In this document: positions 50,801 through 57,499 of the stretch, in pieces
Position numbering within the stretch: position 1 is the stretch's first letter
Layout: each line of letters opens with the position of its first letter
Source of the DNA: Symsagittifera roscoffensis
Taxonomy: Eukaryota; Xenacoelomorpha; Acoela; Convolutidae
NCBI RefSeq assembly: GCF_963678635.1
Contig: NC_087070.1
Span: 5,056,539 to 5,120,538 of the forward strand
Direction of reading: 5' to 3'
DNA length: 64,000 bases
Translations under genes and position numbers: made by a program
The notes under the pieces: generated by a model
Databases searched by the model: none
What the model saw: only the letters and a program-made list of their open reading frames with translations
What the model was told of the DNA's origin: nothing

Positions 50801-50865
50801 ATTGTGAGCATTGCACAGAACAGTCCCATTGCACACATTAAGCATACTGGCCCAGGCTTGCACAT
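20733..50865 (-). CDS. first four-segment membrane-protein gene, five exons, complete, spliced
   Basis: Spliced product of exons 50,865-50,771, 46,925-46,891, 45,184-45,014, 33,833-33,690 and 20,821-20,733. The sum is 534 nt, 177 residues plus TAA. Junction phases are 2, 1, 1 and 1 and all match. Donors are GTAATT, GTAAGA, GTAAGC and GTAAGA; acceptors end TTTCAG, TTTAG, TTGCAG and GTGCAG. Predicted membrane segments are about 7-27, 60-82, 88-111 and 133-158. Loop 1 (28-59) holds the tyrosine/proline stretch, a short loop has CCISCRTNC, loop 3 has YSDDRKAAQN, and the C-tail is basic (KIRTKNSK), so both ends are probably cytoplasmic. Size and topology resemble claudin/PMP22-type tetraspan proteins. 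However, loop 1 lacks the claudin W-LW-C-C signature and any cysteine, so I assign no family. The introns (3.8, 1.7, 11.2 and 12.9 kb) are filled with repeats. A tandem paralogue follows at 11.2 kb. Confidence 0.85.
21170..21775 (-). repeat. GC-rich ~24-30 bp tandem repeat, 'CGACTAATTTTTCGACCGC'
   Basis: Two related sub-blocks: CGACTAATTTTTCGACCGC-type units (21,270-21,560) and GGTCGCGCCGGTCGTGG-type units (21,550-21,770). On the minus strand a 147-codon frame runs through both and reads as degenerate KKLVAAVE repeats. The periodicity explains the open frame, so I do not call a gene. It directly abuts an inverted family A unit and may be part of the same amplified unit. Confidence 0.75.
21780..22045 (-). 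repeat. family A repeat, inverted full copy
   Basis: Read on the minus strand it starts CCGGGTCGAGGTCCCGC, has the GAGCGGTTT body, and ends AAAACCATCAAAAGGCCTGG. It thus reproduces both borders of the plus-strand copy at 3,672-4,022. Confidence 0.82.
22600..22990 (+). repeat. family C dispersed repeat (intronic), copy 1
   Basis: Shares GACAGTTGGAAGAGTCATT at the start, AGTCAAACC, GAGCCTGAACAAATTT, CCTGAAAAAAAACAAAAA and ATCAAGACCTATATAAGAGT, then CTGAACTACGTTCA, with the other family C copies. It is non-coding. Confidence 0.7.
23343..23363. repeat. poly-C tract, 21 C
   Basis: Uninterrupted C run in intron 4 (plus strand). On the transcribed strand's RNA it is a G run. Confidence 0.9.
24468..24490. 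repeat. poly-G tract, G12 C G10
   Basis: Two G runs split by one C, 1.1 kb from the poly-C tract and opposite to it in strand. It could form a G-quadruplex on the plus strand. Confidence 0.85.
25555..25880. repeat. C-rich to G-rich strand switch around a 16-bp palindrome
   Basis: About 25,560-25,740 is C-rich and very G-poor (CCCCACC, ACCCATC words). At 25,735-25,750 lies the perfect palindrome ATATCCCCGGGGATAT. Beyond it the plus strand becomes G-rich (GGGGATAAGGGG, GGGGGAGGGGGAGA). Frames across it on both strands are low-complexity Pro/Gly by-products. Confidence 0.7.
26890..27103 (+). repeat. family C copy 2, at the edge of the satellite
   Basis: Aligns with the other family C copies through GAGCATGAACAAAATTTAAG and CTATGTAAGAGAGCAAACTACG. 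The 74-codon frame over it is explained by the repeat. The satellite starts where this copy ends. Confidence 0.55.
27104..29960 (+). repeat. satellite array, ~86-bp monomers with ~263-bp higher-order period
   Basis: Thirty-two monomers carry the anchor CCGTCAATGAACTCGAAAAA (or CCGTCATTGAACTCGAG), plus two partial ones near 27,610 and 28,090. Spacing is mostly 83-91 bp. From 28,746 the anchors of one variant (GTCATTG) stand at 28,746, 29,008, 29,272, 29,533 and 29,799. This gives a three-monomer higher-order repeat of 261-266 bp. The array lies in intron 4 of the first membrane-protein gene. Its monomer start resembles GTCAATGAACGCAAGC in family C, so it may have grown from that element. Confidence 0.93.
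29961..31590. other. AT-rich intronic sequence
   Basis: No exon, RNA gene or distinct repeat seen. Short frames are chance. Confidence 0.5.
31600..32070 (+). repeat. family C dispersed repeat, copy 3
   Basis: A nearly full-length copy: ACAGTAGAAAAAGAGTCCTT near the start, CACTTTTGCTGTTACATAGT in the middle, and GAGCCTGAACAAGTTTCAAG, then CTGCACTAGGTTCATCGACT at the end. Confidence 0.7.
32172..32315 (+). repeat. family B repeat, shortened copy
   Basis: Starts GGGTTGACCTCCATAAAC and keeps the GTATGGAAAAAGTGTTTATC core and the CCATATATGAAA end, with the middle deleted. Here it is not preceded by family A. Confidence 0.75.
33601..33688 (-). repeat. short tandem repeat overlapping the exon 4 splice donor
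   Basis: On the minus strand, five copies of a GGAAATCTAA-type word follow the donor GTAAGAAAATCTAA. One of them again carries GTAAG (GTAAGGAAATCTAA near 33,640). The intron start has thus been duplicated several times. Confidence 0.7.
33690..33833 (-). CDS. first membrane-protein gene, exon 4 (144 nt)
   Basis: Acceptor ATTTTGTTGCAG, then TT completing a Phe codon, 47 codons, and a final A completed by GC of exon 5 (Ser), before donor GTAAGA. It encodes the end of membrane segment 3 (MCVMITAACG), loop 3 with WQPFLSAVYSDDRKAAQN, and most of segment 4 (YMGFIWTAWFFSLGML). GC content is well above the flanking introns. Phase 1-1, so it can be skipped without a frameshift. Confidence 0.85.
34210..34650 (+). 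repeat. diverged family A copy with a long hairpin
   Basis: Worn GAGCGGTTT/AACCGCTC words on both sides. It contains a perfect 16-bp inverted repeat, TTTGGAATGCGCAAAG at 34,362-34,377 and its complement at 34,431-34,446, with a 53-nt loop. Confidence 0.6.
34905..35101. repeat. foldback element in intron 3
   Basis: Arms of about 33 bp (CCTTTTCCCCCCACCT on the left, AGGTGGGGGGAAAAGG on the right, plus flanking ATTGATTGGCTC) surround about 130 bp. The left arm and following 60 bp resemble 40,888-40,980, the entrance of the 914-bp triplication. Confidence 0.75.
36031..37156. mobile_element. TA-flanked foldback transposon, 1,126 bp (long form)
   Basis: Termini CCCGCACTGAC and GTCAGTGCGGA are inverted repeats flanked by TA on both sides, as left by Tc1/mariner-type transposition. 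The interior is full of AAATCGATTTAAATCGATT words. A ~100-bp segment is repeated within it at a 149-bp offset (about 36,130 and 36,280), and an unrelated ~500-bp core (36,380-36,890) has a 61-codon chance-length frame. No transposase is visible, so it would be non-autonomous. Confidence 0.85.
37210..37549 (+). pseudogene. coding-like debris beside the transposon, unknown
   Basis: One frame (37,210-37,449) has CLKHCEPCQTMK. Another (37,421-37,549) reads MELIVADVRNWDTYLVNK..., then KPECSDCLVRSME and TAA. A frame change around 37,420 would link them. Cys spacing hints at a metal-binding protein, but I recognise nothing. It begins about 50 bp after the transposon end. Confidence 0.25.
38200..38710 (+). 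repeat. family C dispersed repeat, copy 4
   Basis: The longest copy. It starts GTCAATGAACGCAAGCAAAC and contains CACTTTTGCTGTTCGATAGT and GCGCCTGAACAAACT, then CCTGTACTACGTTATTCGAC at the end. Confidence 0.72.
38711..40886. other. AT-rich intronic sequence
   Basis: Part of intron 3. A possible partial family C start lies near 39,570 (AGTCAATGATAAACG). Otherwise nothing nameable. Confidence 0.45.
40923..43663. repeat. 914-bp unit in three nearly identical tandem copies
   Basis: Copies at 40,923-41,835 (913 bp), 41,836-42,749 and 42,750-43,663 (914 bp each). The length difference is one A in an A-run. I noted about six substitutions among the three, for example AAATTTGTCC versus AAAACTGTCC near the end of copy 1, GACATTACGC only in copy 2, and GTCATAAAAA only in copy 3. 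Each copy begins AAAACGGAGGTATTTTTG and ends TTAAGGAGCA. The same 60-75-codon frames appear in each copy on both strands, but none looks like a protein I know. The junction word CAAAACGG may be the recombination point. Confidence 0.96.
43690..44250 (-). pseudogene. non-LTR retrotransposon reverse-transcriptase relic
   Basis: On the minus strand, MIENYGPLPHL matches the ENYRP-type opening of LINE reverse transcriptases. It is followed by HFIKFVTKNQPSF. The next frame has NNFSKAFNKVPQLELIEKLL, the motif A region where the catalytic Asp normally stands before FSKAF; here it is Asn. Further on, NNDLPNVLMF and then PYIVAIDL stand where the FADD catalytic motif belongs, so both Asp positions are altered. 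Frames shift at least twice and stops intervene. It directly adjoins the triplication, in intron 3, on the gene's own strand. Clade (Jockey/CR1-like) is not determinable. Confidence 0.82.
45014..45184 (-). CDS. first membrane-protein gene, exon 3 (171 nt)
   Basis: Acceptor GATGTTTAG, then AC completing an Asp codon from exon 2, 56 codons, and a final T completed in exon 4, before donor GTAAGC. It encodes SPPYGDIRLRVAYGF, membrane segment 2 (YVTAIILLITMVIMF), the cysteine-rich turn CCISCRTNC and the start of segment 3 (GYLAVLVTFSFIT). A different, longer minus frame with an ATG overlaps it but does not connect to the other exons. Phase 1-1. Confidence 0.86.
45380..45990 (+). repeat. family C copy 5, split by a transposon
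   Basis: The family C sequence runs 45,380-45,629 (ending ACTCATATAAGGGTA) and resumes at 45,952 (TATTCACCATGTTCATGACT). When rejoined across one TA it matches the uninterrupted copies. Confidence 0.75.
45630..45951. mobile_element. TA-flanked foldback MITE, 322 bp (short form)
   Basis: Termini CCCGCACTGACA and TGTCAGTGCGGG, flanked by TA at 45,628-45,629 and 45,952-45,953. The interior is ATTTAAATCGAT-rich. Read in reverse it follows the first ~300 bp of the long form at 36,031 almost word for word, including CCATGTACATTTTACG and CGATGGATTTTCCGAC. It is inserted into a family C repeat. Confidence 0.93.
46420..46640 (+). repeat. family C fragments
   Basis: Holds the middle part (TTCACTTTTGCCGTTCGATA) followed by a second start (AACAGGCAGTTGGAAAAAAG, then TCCTTGATCAC). 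Two truncated copies lie end to end, 250 bp from exon 2. Confidence 0.55.
46891..46925 (-). CDS. first membrane-protein gene, exon 2 (35-nt micro-exon)
   Basis: Acceptor TTTATTTCAG, then G completing Met-32 from exon 1, eleven codons PDAAYPYLLSD, and a final G that with AC of exon 3 makes Asp-44, before donor GTAAGA. It supplies the Tyr/Pro-rich part of the first loop. The paralogous exon at 1,390-1,427 has the same phases. Confidence 0.84.
47530..48000 (+). repeat. family C dispersed repeat, copy 6
   Basis: From GTCAATGAGCGCAACTAAAC through TTCGCTGTTCGATAGTAG to ACAGCGTTCATCGACTCTCA. Full length. In intron 1 of the first gene. Confidence 0.7.
48306..48426. mobile_element. small TA-flanked foldback element with a partial tandem copy
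   Basis: Arms GGGTTATTCAGTTTG and CAAACTGAATAATCC are inverted repeats that extend inward to ATGATTTCTGAGC / GCTCAGAAATCAT. They are flanked by TA (CTAG). Two shortened repeats of the right arm follow up to 48,497. About 121 bp, no coding capacity. Confidence 0.75.
50118..50474 (-). pseudogene. 118-codon open frame, coding-like in its second half, unknown
   Basis: The C-terminal half is well mixed: SLASIETAIRLLVYKVKSLI, HIAPFRPIHQSKGPLFGSIY and KGSFDANICINFDEERDP. The first half is Ile/Leu/Asn-rich as in AT-rich chance sequence. It lies in intron 1 on the gene's strand, but with no matching splice pattern. It may be a decayed insertion or a chance frame. Confidence 0.2.
50771..50865 (-). CDS. 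first membrane-protein gene, exon 1 (95 nt) with start codon
   Basis: ATG at 50,865-50,863. 31 codons starting MCKPGPVCLMCAMGLFC, then AT before donor GTAATT. It encodes a short N-terminus with three cysteines in the first eleven residues and membrane segment 1 (about 7-27). The paralogue's exon 1 has the same start, length and end. An overlapping plus-strand frame of 88 codons is a shadow. A stop follows at once if the donor is not used, so splicing is needed. Confidence 0.84.
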
Positions 50866-50962
50866 TATTCAATCACAAGAAATTAGTTATGCAATCCCAC
50901 CAATAATCCAAGACTGTTAATGATTCTCTGATTTGTTACACAAGAAAGTAATCAACACTGAC
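50866..50962 (-). promoter_or_regulatory. conserved 5' flank / probable 5' UTR of the first gene
   Basis: Aligns with 11,201-11,292 upstream of the paralogue's ATG (shared CCAAG(A/G)CTGTTAA, TCTCTGATTT, CAAGAAA). Similarity is lower than in the coding exon. No TATA box is recognisable. Confidence 0.5.
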
Positions 50963-51429
50963 TATGCTGAAAACGCATCACAGCACTTTGGATCAAAAAA
51001 GTAAAAAAAATCTGGTGAAACTTCAAAAAACGCAAAACCCAAAATTACATAATTACTAAGATCACAAATATTTGCTAATTTCAAGTAAAAATAAATGTGT
51101 CTAAGTCAAATTTTATCTAAATTAAACGCTCCTTTTTTCATGACGCAGCAATTGTAGCTTTGATGTTTTGAAGTTGCGTTTTCAGAATTGTGCGGCACTC
51201 TATTCAAACTTATAACTGTTTTGGCACTAAATTATGTTCAATTTTTTATATGATTCTCATCCGGGAGTCAAAACGAAGTAATACTTAAAAAATTAAGTCA
51301 AATTGGCAATGCGACATATTTTTTAAGCCCGGGGTAGATAAAATGCTCGAGGTAATTATTGCATTGTATATACTGTATGAATGGCCTTCAAGTTGAGGCC
51401 ATTTACCAAACTAAGATGAAGGCAACAAT

Positions 51430-51960
51430 AAAGTCTTTTTATCAAAACAATTGACGCCAAATACGTCCTTTTGTCTTTTATGAAGCGATTAGAGGATTAA
51501 AACGAAGACAACAGAAAAGTTCATCTTTTCTATTTATTTTTTTTTTTCATTAATTTGTATCGATATTTTGGTCCAAGTGAGCAATCTTCCTCCTAAACTA
51601 ACCAAATTAACAATCTTCTACCTGAAAAGATTTTAAAAATATTAGCAGTAAATTTAACCAAATGAACAATATCCTCCCCATGTTGATTTAGGGGGAGATT
51701 GTTCTTCTGGTCCATTTTTTTCGAGGCAAAAGTTTTTCTGTGGCTTTCTGGGACAATACCTAGGGTTTTAATTTGTTATATAGGTTATTGTACATTTTTA
51801 CATTGGTAATAGTAGTCTTATTAGATATCGTTTTTTTTTTGTGTCGGAAAACTTACTCATGATAATAATGTATATGATTTTAAAAAGCAAGAATTAGAAA
51901 AAAAACGTATCGGAAGATTTTGGCGTTTTTATGTAGTTCTGTTATGTTCAAATAAACTCA
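51430..51960 (+). repeat. dispersed block D, copy 1
   Basis: Shares an ordered series of words with 61,360-61,920: AAAAGTTCATCTTTTC / AATAATTCATCTTTTC, CCAAGTGAGCAATCTTCC / CCAAGTGAGTGATCTTCC, ATTTTAGCAGTA-type words, AATTTAACCAAA, and TGTGGCTTTCTGGGACAAT / TGTAGCTTTCAGGGACAAT. About 0.6 kb upstream of the first gene. No coding frame. Confidence 0.65.
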
Positions 51961-52849
51961 CAATTGGTTACGAGATTTTTGTTTATAGGATTTAAAATTT
52001 CCAAACTTTGTAAAAAAAAGTTGGTCAGATACTCATTCAATTGAAAAAAAAAAACACCTTTTTTCATCAAAGATATCTAATTGCCCAATTAAATAATTTT
52101 ACAAGATTTCAAAGCTCCATTTACCATAAAAATAATCTGTCAGTTGTTTAGAGAAAAAAGACAGTCGAAAAGTGTCAATGGAAAAAACAACTCATGTTAA
52201 GAGTGGGATACATTTTTGCTTGCTTTTTTGTTTTCAAATTGTTGCAGAAGCGTTCGAAACAACAAAAAAATTTACTGAAAACTCTGTTTAAGTTTTTCTA
52301 CTAAAATAATATCTGAGAGTGTTTGAAATGCCAAGACTGTTACAGCATAAAACTAAATAAGAATAAAAAACAGAGTGATGGTAAATAATGGTTCACTAAC
52401 AGGAATATAGCCTAACTTTACGACAACGGCCAAAAAGCCGGTCGTTTGGATTCGAATTCCTCCAAACCCTGACTTATATACATATAAACCCGAGGGGCTA
52501 TAATTTCATTTGACCGTTATTAACCGTTTTTTCTCTCTCACACGGTTTAGGCTTGACTAAGTCTGATCTCCAAGAAAAGCAACTTGTCTCAGGGGCAAAT
52601 ACCAGTTTTTTGAGAGCTTATTTTGAGTTTTAAGCTATAAATTGTTGTTGCTGTGACCAATTAAAAAAGTTTCAAACTTTGTCTGAGTTATTTAACGAAA
52701 CAGTTCTTTTGTAACTTTAAAGTTGGGATTAAACCTTTTTACGTTTTTAAGTGATTGTGGGCAATCACAATTTTGGTGCACGACAAGGGACAGTTTCAAA
52801 AGTGCAATTTTGGACCATTCAGCAAGAGTGTTGACCGAGAGTGCCGTTA

Positions 52850-52972
52850 GTTGTGTTGGCGGAGTACCATTCGGCCGAGTATCTAGTTAGCCGAGTATCC
52901 AGTTGGCCGACTGTCCTGTTGGTCGAGTACCAGCGGGCCGAGTGTCCACTTGACCGAGTACCAGATTTTAAA
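52850..52972 (+). repeat. 16-bp minisatellite, about 7 units
   Basis: Units of the form GCCGAGTATCCAGTTG, spaced 15-17 bp and diverged. The 88-codon frame over it is a by-product. Confidence 0.8.
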
Positions 52973-53429
52973 TCACGTGAAACTGAAATTTTTTTCGATA
53001 CGCAGTTTTGGATTTTTTTCGATCATCGCCCACCAATCTTCGAAAACTGTAAGAAGGTTCTGAAACTTTTAAAAATTTTGCAATACTGCAGTGTTGGACT
53101 GGTTTGATTAAATTAAGAAAGTACTTTTTCTCGAAGCTCAAATTTTTTGGATTAGTTTAGTTACACTGGAATACGAGCAATTAGTACATAAATAAGTTTT
53201 ACTAGATTTTTTTCCGATTCCAAACTTTTGGATAAAACTAATCGGGGACTGAAAATCCTTGTGATCCGAACGTAGACAAAGGGTACTAGACTAAACTCTA
53301 AACCGTTATACGACTCCAAACCGCCGACCAAATTATCCAAAAGTTTTGTGAAAAAAACTCACTTATTACTAAAATTTCCAAAAAGTATCACTATAACTCT
53401 GCATAATTTTGCTATAACTGATATTAAAC

Positions 53430-55110
53430 GCGAGTTAAGTGGTCTGGTAGTGTAATATCAGGTAAATTTTATTAGGTTTTTCAGCTTTAGCTTTTTTCCG
53501 CGTGTGTTGTTGGATTTCAACCGACTTGCCTGATTCCTCACCCACTGGGTAAATATAAGAGTACACCCCATTTTGCTCATAGATCTATCAATTTGATGAT
53601 TTGGCTGCTTTGTTAAAAGGTCTGGTAATGTAATACCAGGTACTTTAAGTTTTTTTTCAGCTTCACATTTTTTCCGCGTGTGTTGTTTGACTTCAATCGA
53701 CTTGCCTGATTCCTCACCCACTCGGTAAAAAAAAGAGTGCGCACCGTTTTAGTCATAGATTTTTCAATTAATTGAGTTAGCTGCTTTGTTAAGTGGTCTG
53801 GTAGTGTAATATCAGGTATTTTAAGTTTTTTTTCAGCTTCGGTTTTTTTACGCGTGTGCTGTTGGACTTCAACCGACTTGCCTGATTCCACACCCACTTG
53901 GTAAATATAAAATCACACCCCTATTTGCTCATAGTTCTATCAGCTAAGTGGTTAAGCTGCTTTGTTAATTGGTCTGGTAGTGTAATATCAGGTAAATAAA
54001 GTTATTTTTCAGCTTCATATTTTTACGCTTGTGTTGTTGGACTCCAATCGACTTGCCTGATTCCTCACCCACTCGGTAAAAATAAGAGTGCACACCGTTT
54101 TGGTCATAGATTTTTCAATTAATTGAGTTAGCTGCTTTGTTAAGTGGTCTGGTAGTGTAAAATCAGGTACTTTAAGTTTTTTTTTCAGCTTCAAATTTCT
54201 TAAGCGTGTGTTGTTGGACTTCAACCGACTTGCCTGATTCCTCACCCACTGGGTAAATATAAGAGTACACCCCATTGTGCTCATAGATCTATCAATTTGA
54301 TGATTTGGCTGCTTTGTTAAAAGGTCTGGTAATGTAATACCAGGTACTTTAAGTTTTTTTTCAGCTTCATATTTTTTCCGCGTAAGTTGTTGGACTTCAA
54401 TCGACTTGCCTGATTCCTCACCCACTCGGTAAAAATAAGAGTGCAAACCGTTTTGGTCATAGATTTTTCAATTAAGTGATTTAACTGCTTTGTTAAGTGG
54501 TCTGGTAGTGTAATATCAGGTATTTTAAGTTTTTTTTCAGCTTCAGTTTTTTTATGCGTGTGTTGTTGGACTTCAATCGACTTGCCTGATTCTTAACCCA
54601 CTCGGTAAATAAACGTTTGCACACCGTTTTAGTCATAAATTTGTCAATTAAAGGGTTTAGCTGCTTTGTTAAGTGGTCTGGAAGTGTAAAATCAGGTACT
54701 TTAAGTTTTTTTTTTCAGCTTCAACTTTTTTACGCGTGTGTTGTTGGACTTCAACCAAAAGCCTGATTCCTCACCCACTGGTTACAAGTAAGAGTACACC
54801 CCATTTTGCTCATAGATCTATACACTAAGTGTTTTAGCTGGTTTGTTAAGTGCTCTGGTAGTCTAATATCAGGTAAATTAAGATTTTTTTTCAGCTTCAG
54901 TTTTTTTCCGCGTGTTGTTGGACTTCAACCGACTTGCATGATTCCTCACCCACTCGGTAAAAATAAGAGTTCATAGATCTATAAATTTTTGCTCATAGAT
55001 CTATAAATTAGGTGGTTTAGCTGCTTTTTTATTGACTATGTGATTAAGCTGTTTTGTTGAGTGGTCTGTTAAGGTGATATTAAGTCGGTTGAATAGTGTT
55101 TTTCAGCCTC
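53430..55110 (-). repeat. tandem array of ~176-bp units, nine full copies
   Basis: Anchor GGTCTGGTAGTGTAA stands at 53,441, 53,620, 53,795, 53,971, 54,146, 54,323, 54,499, 54,675 and 54,852, steps of 175-179 bp. A divergent last unit is at 55,063. On the minus strand each unit is largely open: ITLPDHLTKQLTQLIEKSM, then EESGKSIEVQQHTRKK and EAEKKLK. One frame crosses 2.4 units (54,446-54,015) because length changes in an A-run shift the frame. Because unit length is not a multiple of three, a conserved repeat protein is unlikely. A former exon as the source is possible. Confidence 0.92.
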
Positions 55111-55119
55111 AGGTTTTTC

Positions 55120-55421
55120 CGTGTATTATTGTTGGAATTCATTCCCAACTCTATTCCCAACCCTCTATTCCCAACCCCATTGGTAAGACAACTGATTTGG
55201 TGTGCGTATGGGTGGTCATCCTAGGAGCTAGTTCATTACATCACGCGCTTAGCATACTTCCCACATCGTCGCAAAAGCGCGTAAAAGATACCTGCTTCAC
55301 GGAACCCGATTTAAGTTTGAACTTCAACGCTAAGGACTCGCAGAAGACTATTCAGTTCGACCTGCATCTCTTTATATCGTCACGAAACCCATTTGGTACG
55401 ACGCCCTTAAAAATTCCATAA
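55120..55421 (+). pseudogene. coding-like open frame, unknown
   Basis: After the tandem array, GC content rises and one frame stays open to TAA at 55,421: DLVCVWVVILGASSLHH, SQKRVKDTCFTEPDLSLNF and QKTIQFDLHLFISSRNPF. The codon mix is less AT-biased than the surroundings. Its 5' part runs into the array, so the frame's start is artificial. A GTAAGAC site at 55,173 could be a donor. I recognise no family. Confidence 0.3.
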
Positions 55422-55494
55422 AAAAGCATAACCGTAAGCAAGTAACGATAACCGTTGACTAAGTACTGACCAATTTACAAATTTGTTATTATGA

Positions 55495-55809
55495 TACAAG
55501 CAAAACACTTGTGCAATCGCTTACTGCCAACAGACTGGTTTTGTTTATATAGAAAAGCAATTAGTTGGAACAGGTTTTCTCGTGCTTAGCGTGGCGAAAG
55601 TCTCATTTCCAAGCGTAAGTCTAAGACCAGGTACCCATAAGAAGTACAAGAAGCTTCCACAGCCCCCTCGTCTTGAGTTACAGACCCTTTTCTTGTTAAA
55701 TCGTTACAGTGCTAGCCTCAGCGCACTTAAAACCCATAAGAATCAGAATTTTTTTTACCCCTTAAGCTCCTTAAAGCCATACGAAACCGGCTTGTGGCAG
55801 AGGTTTTAG
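55495..55809 (+). pseudogene. coding-like open frame, unknown, possibly same source as 55.1-55.4 kb
   Basis: A 104-codon frame without ATG ending at TAG 55,809: VYIEKQLVGTGFLVLSVAKV, then GTHKKYKKLPQPPRLELQTL and SLKPYETGLWQRF. An acceptor-like CTGCCAACAG at 55,524-55,533 lies inside. Base composition matches the preceding frame and differs from the AT-rich surroundings, suggesting one gene remnant or an insertion. Unknown function. Confidence 0.3.
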
Positions 55810-56141
55810 GTAGTCAAGTTTTTACCCCTAAAGTATAGATTTTCTTTAATATCACTCCTTGAAATTTAAAAAAAAAAAAAGGTTTCAATGTCTTTAGCGC
55901 TTGCTTCAATAACCAACGAACATAAAGGCCTTTTTCCTTGATAGCTTGTATTTTCACTGTTTCCATTCCAGACAACTCGCAATTTTTAATTTTTTGTCTC
56001 CGAGACATCGTTCAGCCCAAAAAATTTTCCTCATGATATGAGTGGATTTTGAGTGCAAAAATAGTTGATTGTTTAGGTCAAACAAATAAAAACAATTCGT
56101 TTGTAATCTACAAAACATCAAGCAAATAGATCGGTGAAAGC

Positions 56142-56709
56142 ATGGAACAAAAGATAAATAACGGATTAAATAAATTGTTTGAAAGCAAAGCCTCCATAGA
56201 AATTGATGTTTACAAATATCATGTTCTTGTACTAGAGTACATTGAAAATTAAAGCAGCTTCGCAAAAATTGAAAACGTTATCATAAAATGTGAAACTTTA
56301 AGGGAACAGGCGTTTGAAATAAATGAAGAAATCATTCAATTGGCTGGAAAAGCTGAATATCTCGAAAATATTCAAACAAGATCTTTGGCTCCACAAAATA
56401 ACAGAGACTAGTAGTATGATTTTACAAGAAGCTGAAATTTATAAGTTGTATAAATTGAGTTTGGAAAACACATAAGCCATTGAGATAGCAGTAAAGACCC
56501 AAAAAGACGAATAAACTGGCGACACCATTTCTAAATTTTTGCTTCAAACTGGAAGCCTGGCTATGATTCAAGCTCACACTCCAGATGGTATAAAATCCAA
56601 CAATGCACCAACCAGTATAGTATGTTGTGAAAAAAAACTACAAAAGAGTGAACTGAATTTACTGCACAAAATTGTTGAATTTACTGAGTTTAGTGCACCA
56701 TCGGACTAA
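56142..56709 (+). pseudogene. intronless decayed gene for a ~190-residue coiled-coil-like protein, unknown
   Basis: From ATG 56,142 a frame reads 36 codons, meets TAA at 56,250, and continues recognisably (IKCETLREQAFEINEEIIQL) to TAG at 56,409. After a +1 shift it continues from 56,410 (MILQEAEIYKLYKLSLENT) with two further TAA to a final TAA at 56,707. Composition is rich in Glu, Lys, Leu and Ile with heptad-like stretches, typical of a helical bundle or coiled coil. The last ~60 residues (LLQTGSLAMIQAHTPDG on) are uninterrupted. One frameshift and four internal stops with no intron point to a retrocopy. No poly-A tail or target duplication was seen. I cannot name the parent. Confidence 0.6.
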
Positions 56710-57076
56710 AGTACCCACAATTTTCTAAAAGAATTTTATCTCTCATGACATTAAATAATTCTAATTTACACTTTCTCATCCTGTTTTTTCCTACTTCATA
56801 GTGAATGATTATAGTTGAAACCAAGTACAGTAAACCAGTTGCCTTTATAGTGTGTACTGTTTTGATCTATTTATCTTTCCAAGAGGGTGCCAGTGTTTTC
56901 GACAACAAAACACAAAAAAGATGAGGTTAAACATTGCAGTTGCGATACAGCCCAACTATAAAAACTGCTGAATCTGAGCAAATAGTTTAATGTACAGATT
57001 CTTTTTGATCATATTAGATTGTTTTTTTGAGAACAATCTACACTTATTTCTTTCAATGAATAAACAATCTTAGTAA

Positions 57077-57487
57077 CATACTTGTCAATGAGCCGGGCCG
57101 CCCGTGGGCCTCAACGGGCTAGGCCGGACCGAGGTTTTCACGTTTGTCAACGGGCCCCAACGGGCCTTACTTTTATTGACTAACTAATGTTATGCTTCAG
57201 TGTGCACTGTACAGCTTGCAGTGTGCTAAACGACATTACTACTACGTCCACTACCGATTCATTGAGGCAATTGAAATGGTTTCCATGGCTTTTAAAAAAG
57301 GTCTTGATAAATAAGTAAAACAATTAATTAAAATTGTTTTGAAACAAATTTGTTTTTTACCAAAAAAGCAGCAACGGGCCCCAACGGGCCGATATTTAAT
57401 AAGTTCCCTGTTTATCGGGCCGCTAACGGGCTCGACTTGAATTATATCGGGCCGGGCCTCAATTATGGCGGCCCGTTAACAAGTCTG
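57077..57487. mobile_element. non-autonomous hAT element, 411 bp, with 8-bp target duplication
   Basis: Flanked by CTTAGTAA at 57,069-57,076 and 57,488-57,495. The ends CATACTTGTCAA and, inverted, CAGACTTGTTAA form short terminal repeats starting CA, as usual for hAT. Both subterminal regions are packed with GGGCC words (CGGGCCCCAACGGGCC occurs on both sides), plausible transposase-binding sites. The middle holds a short TTTTSTTDSLRQLKWF-like reading that may be a worn zinc-finger piece. That last point is weak. Confidence 0.9.
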
Positions 57488-57499
57488 CTTAGTAACGAT

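Noticed and set aside
50654..50920. 88-codon plus-strand ORF with a similar peptide near 11.15 kb
   Set aside because: The similarity is better explained by the minus-strand exon 1 pair: same Met start, same 95-nt length, matching donors and synonymous changes. The plus-strand version at 11 kb is not a comparable ORF.
52448..52474. Hairpin GTTTGGA / TCCAAAC around TTCGAATTCC, resembling a tRNA T-arm
   Set aside because: No box A or acceptor stem upstream; a stray hairpin.
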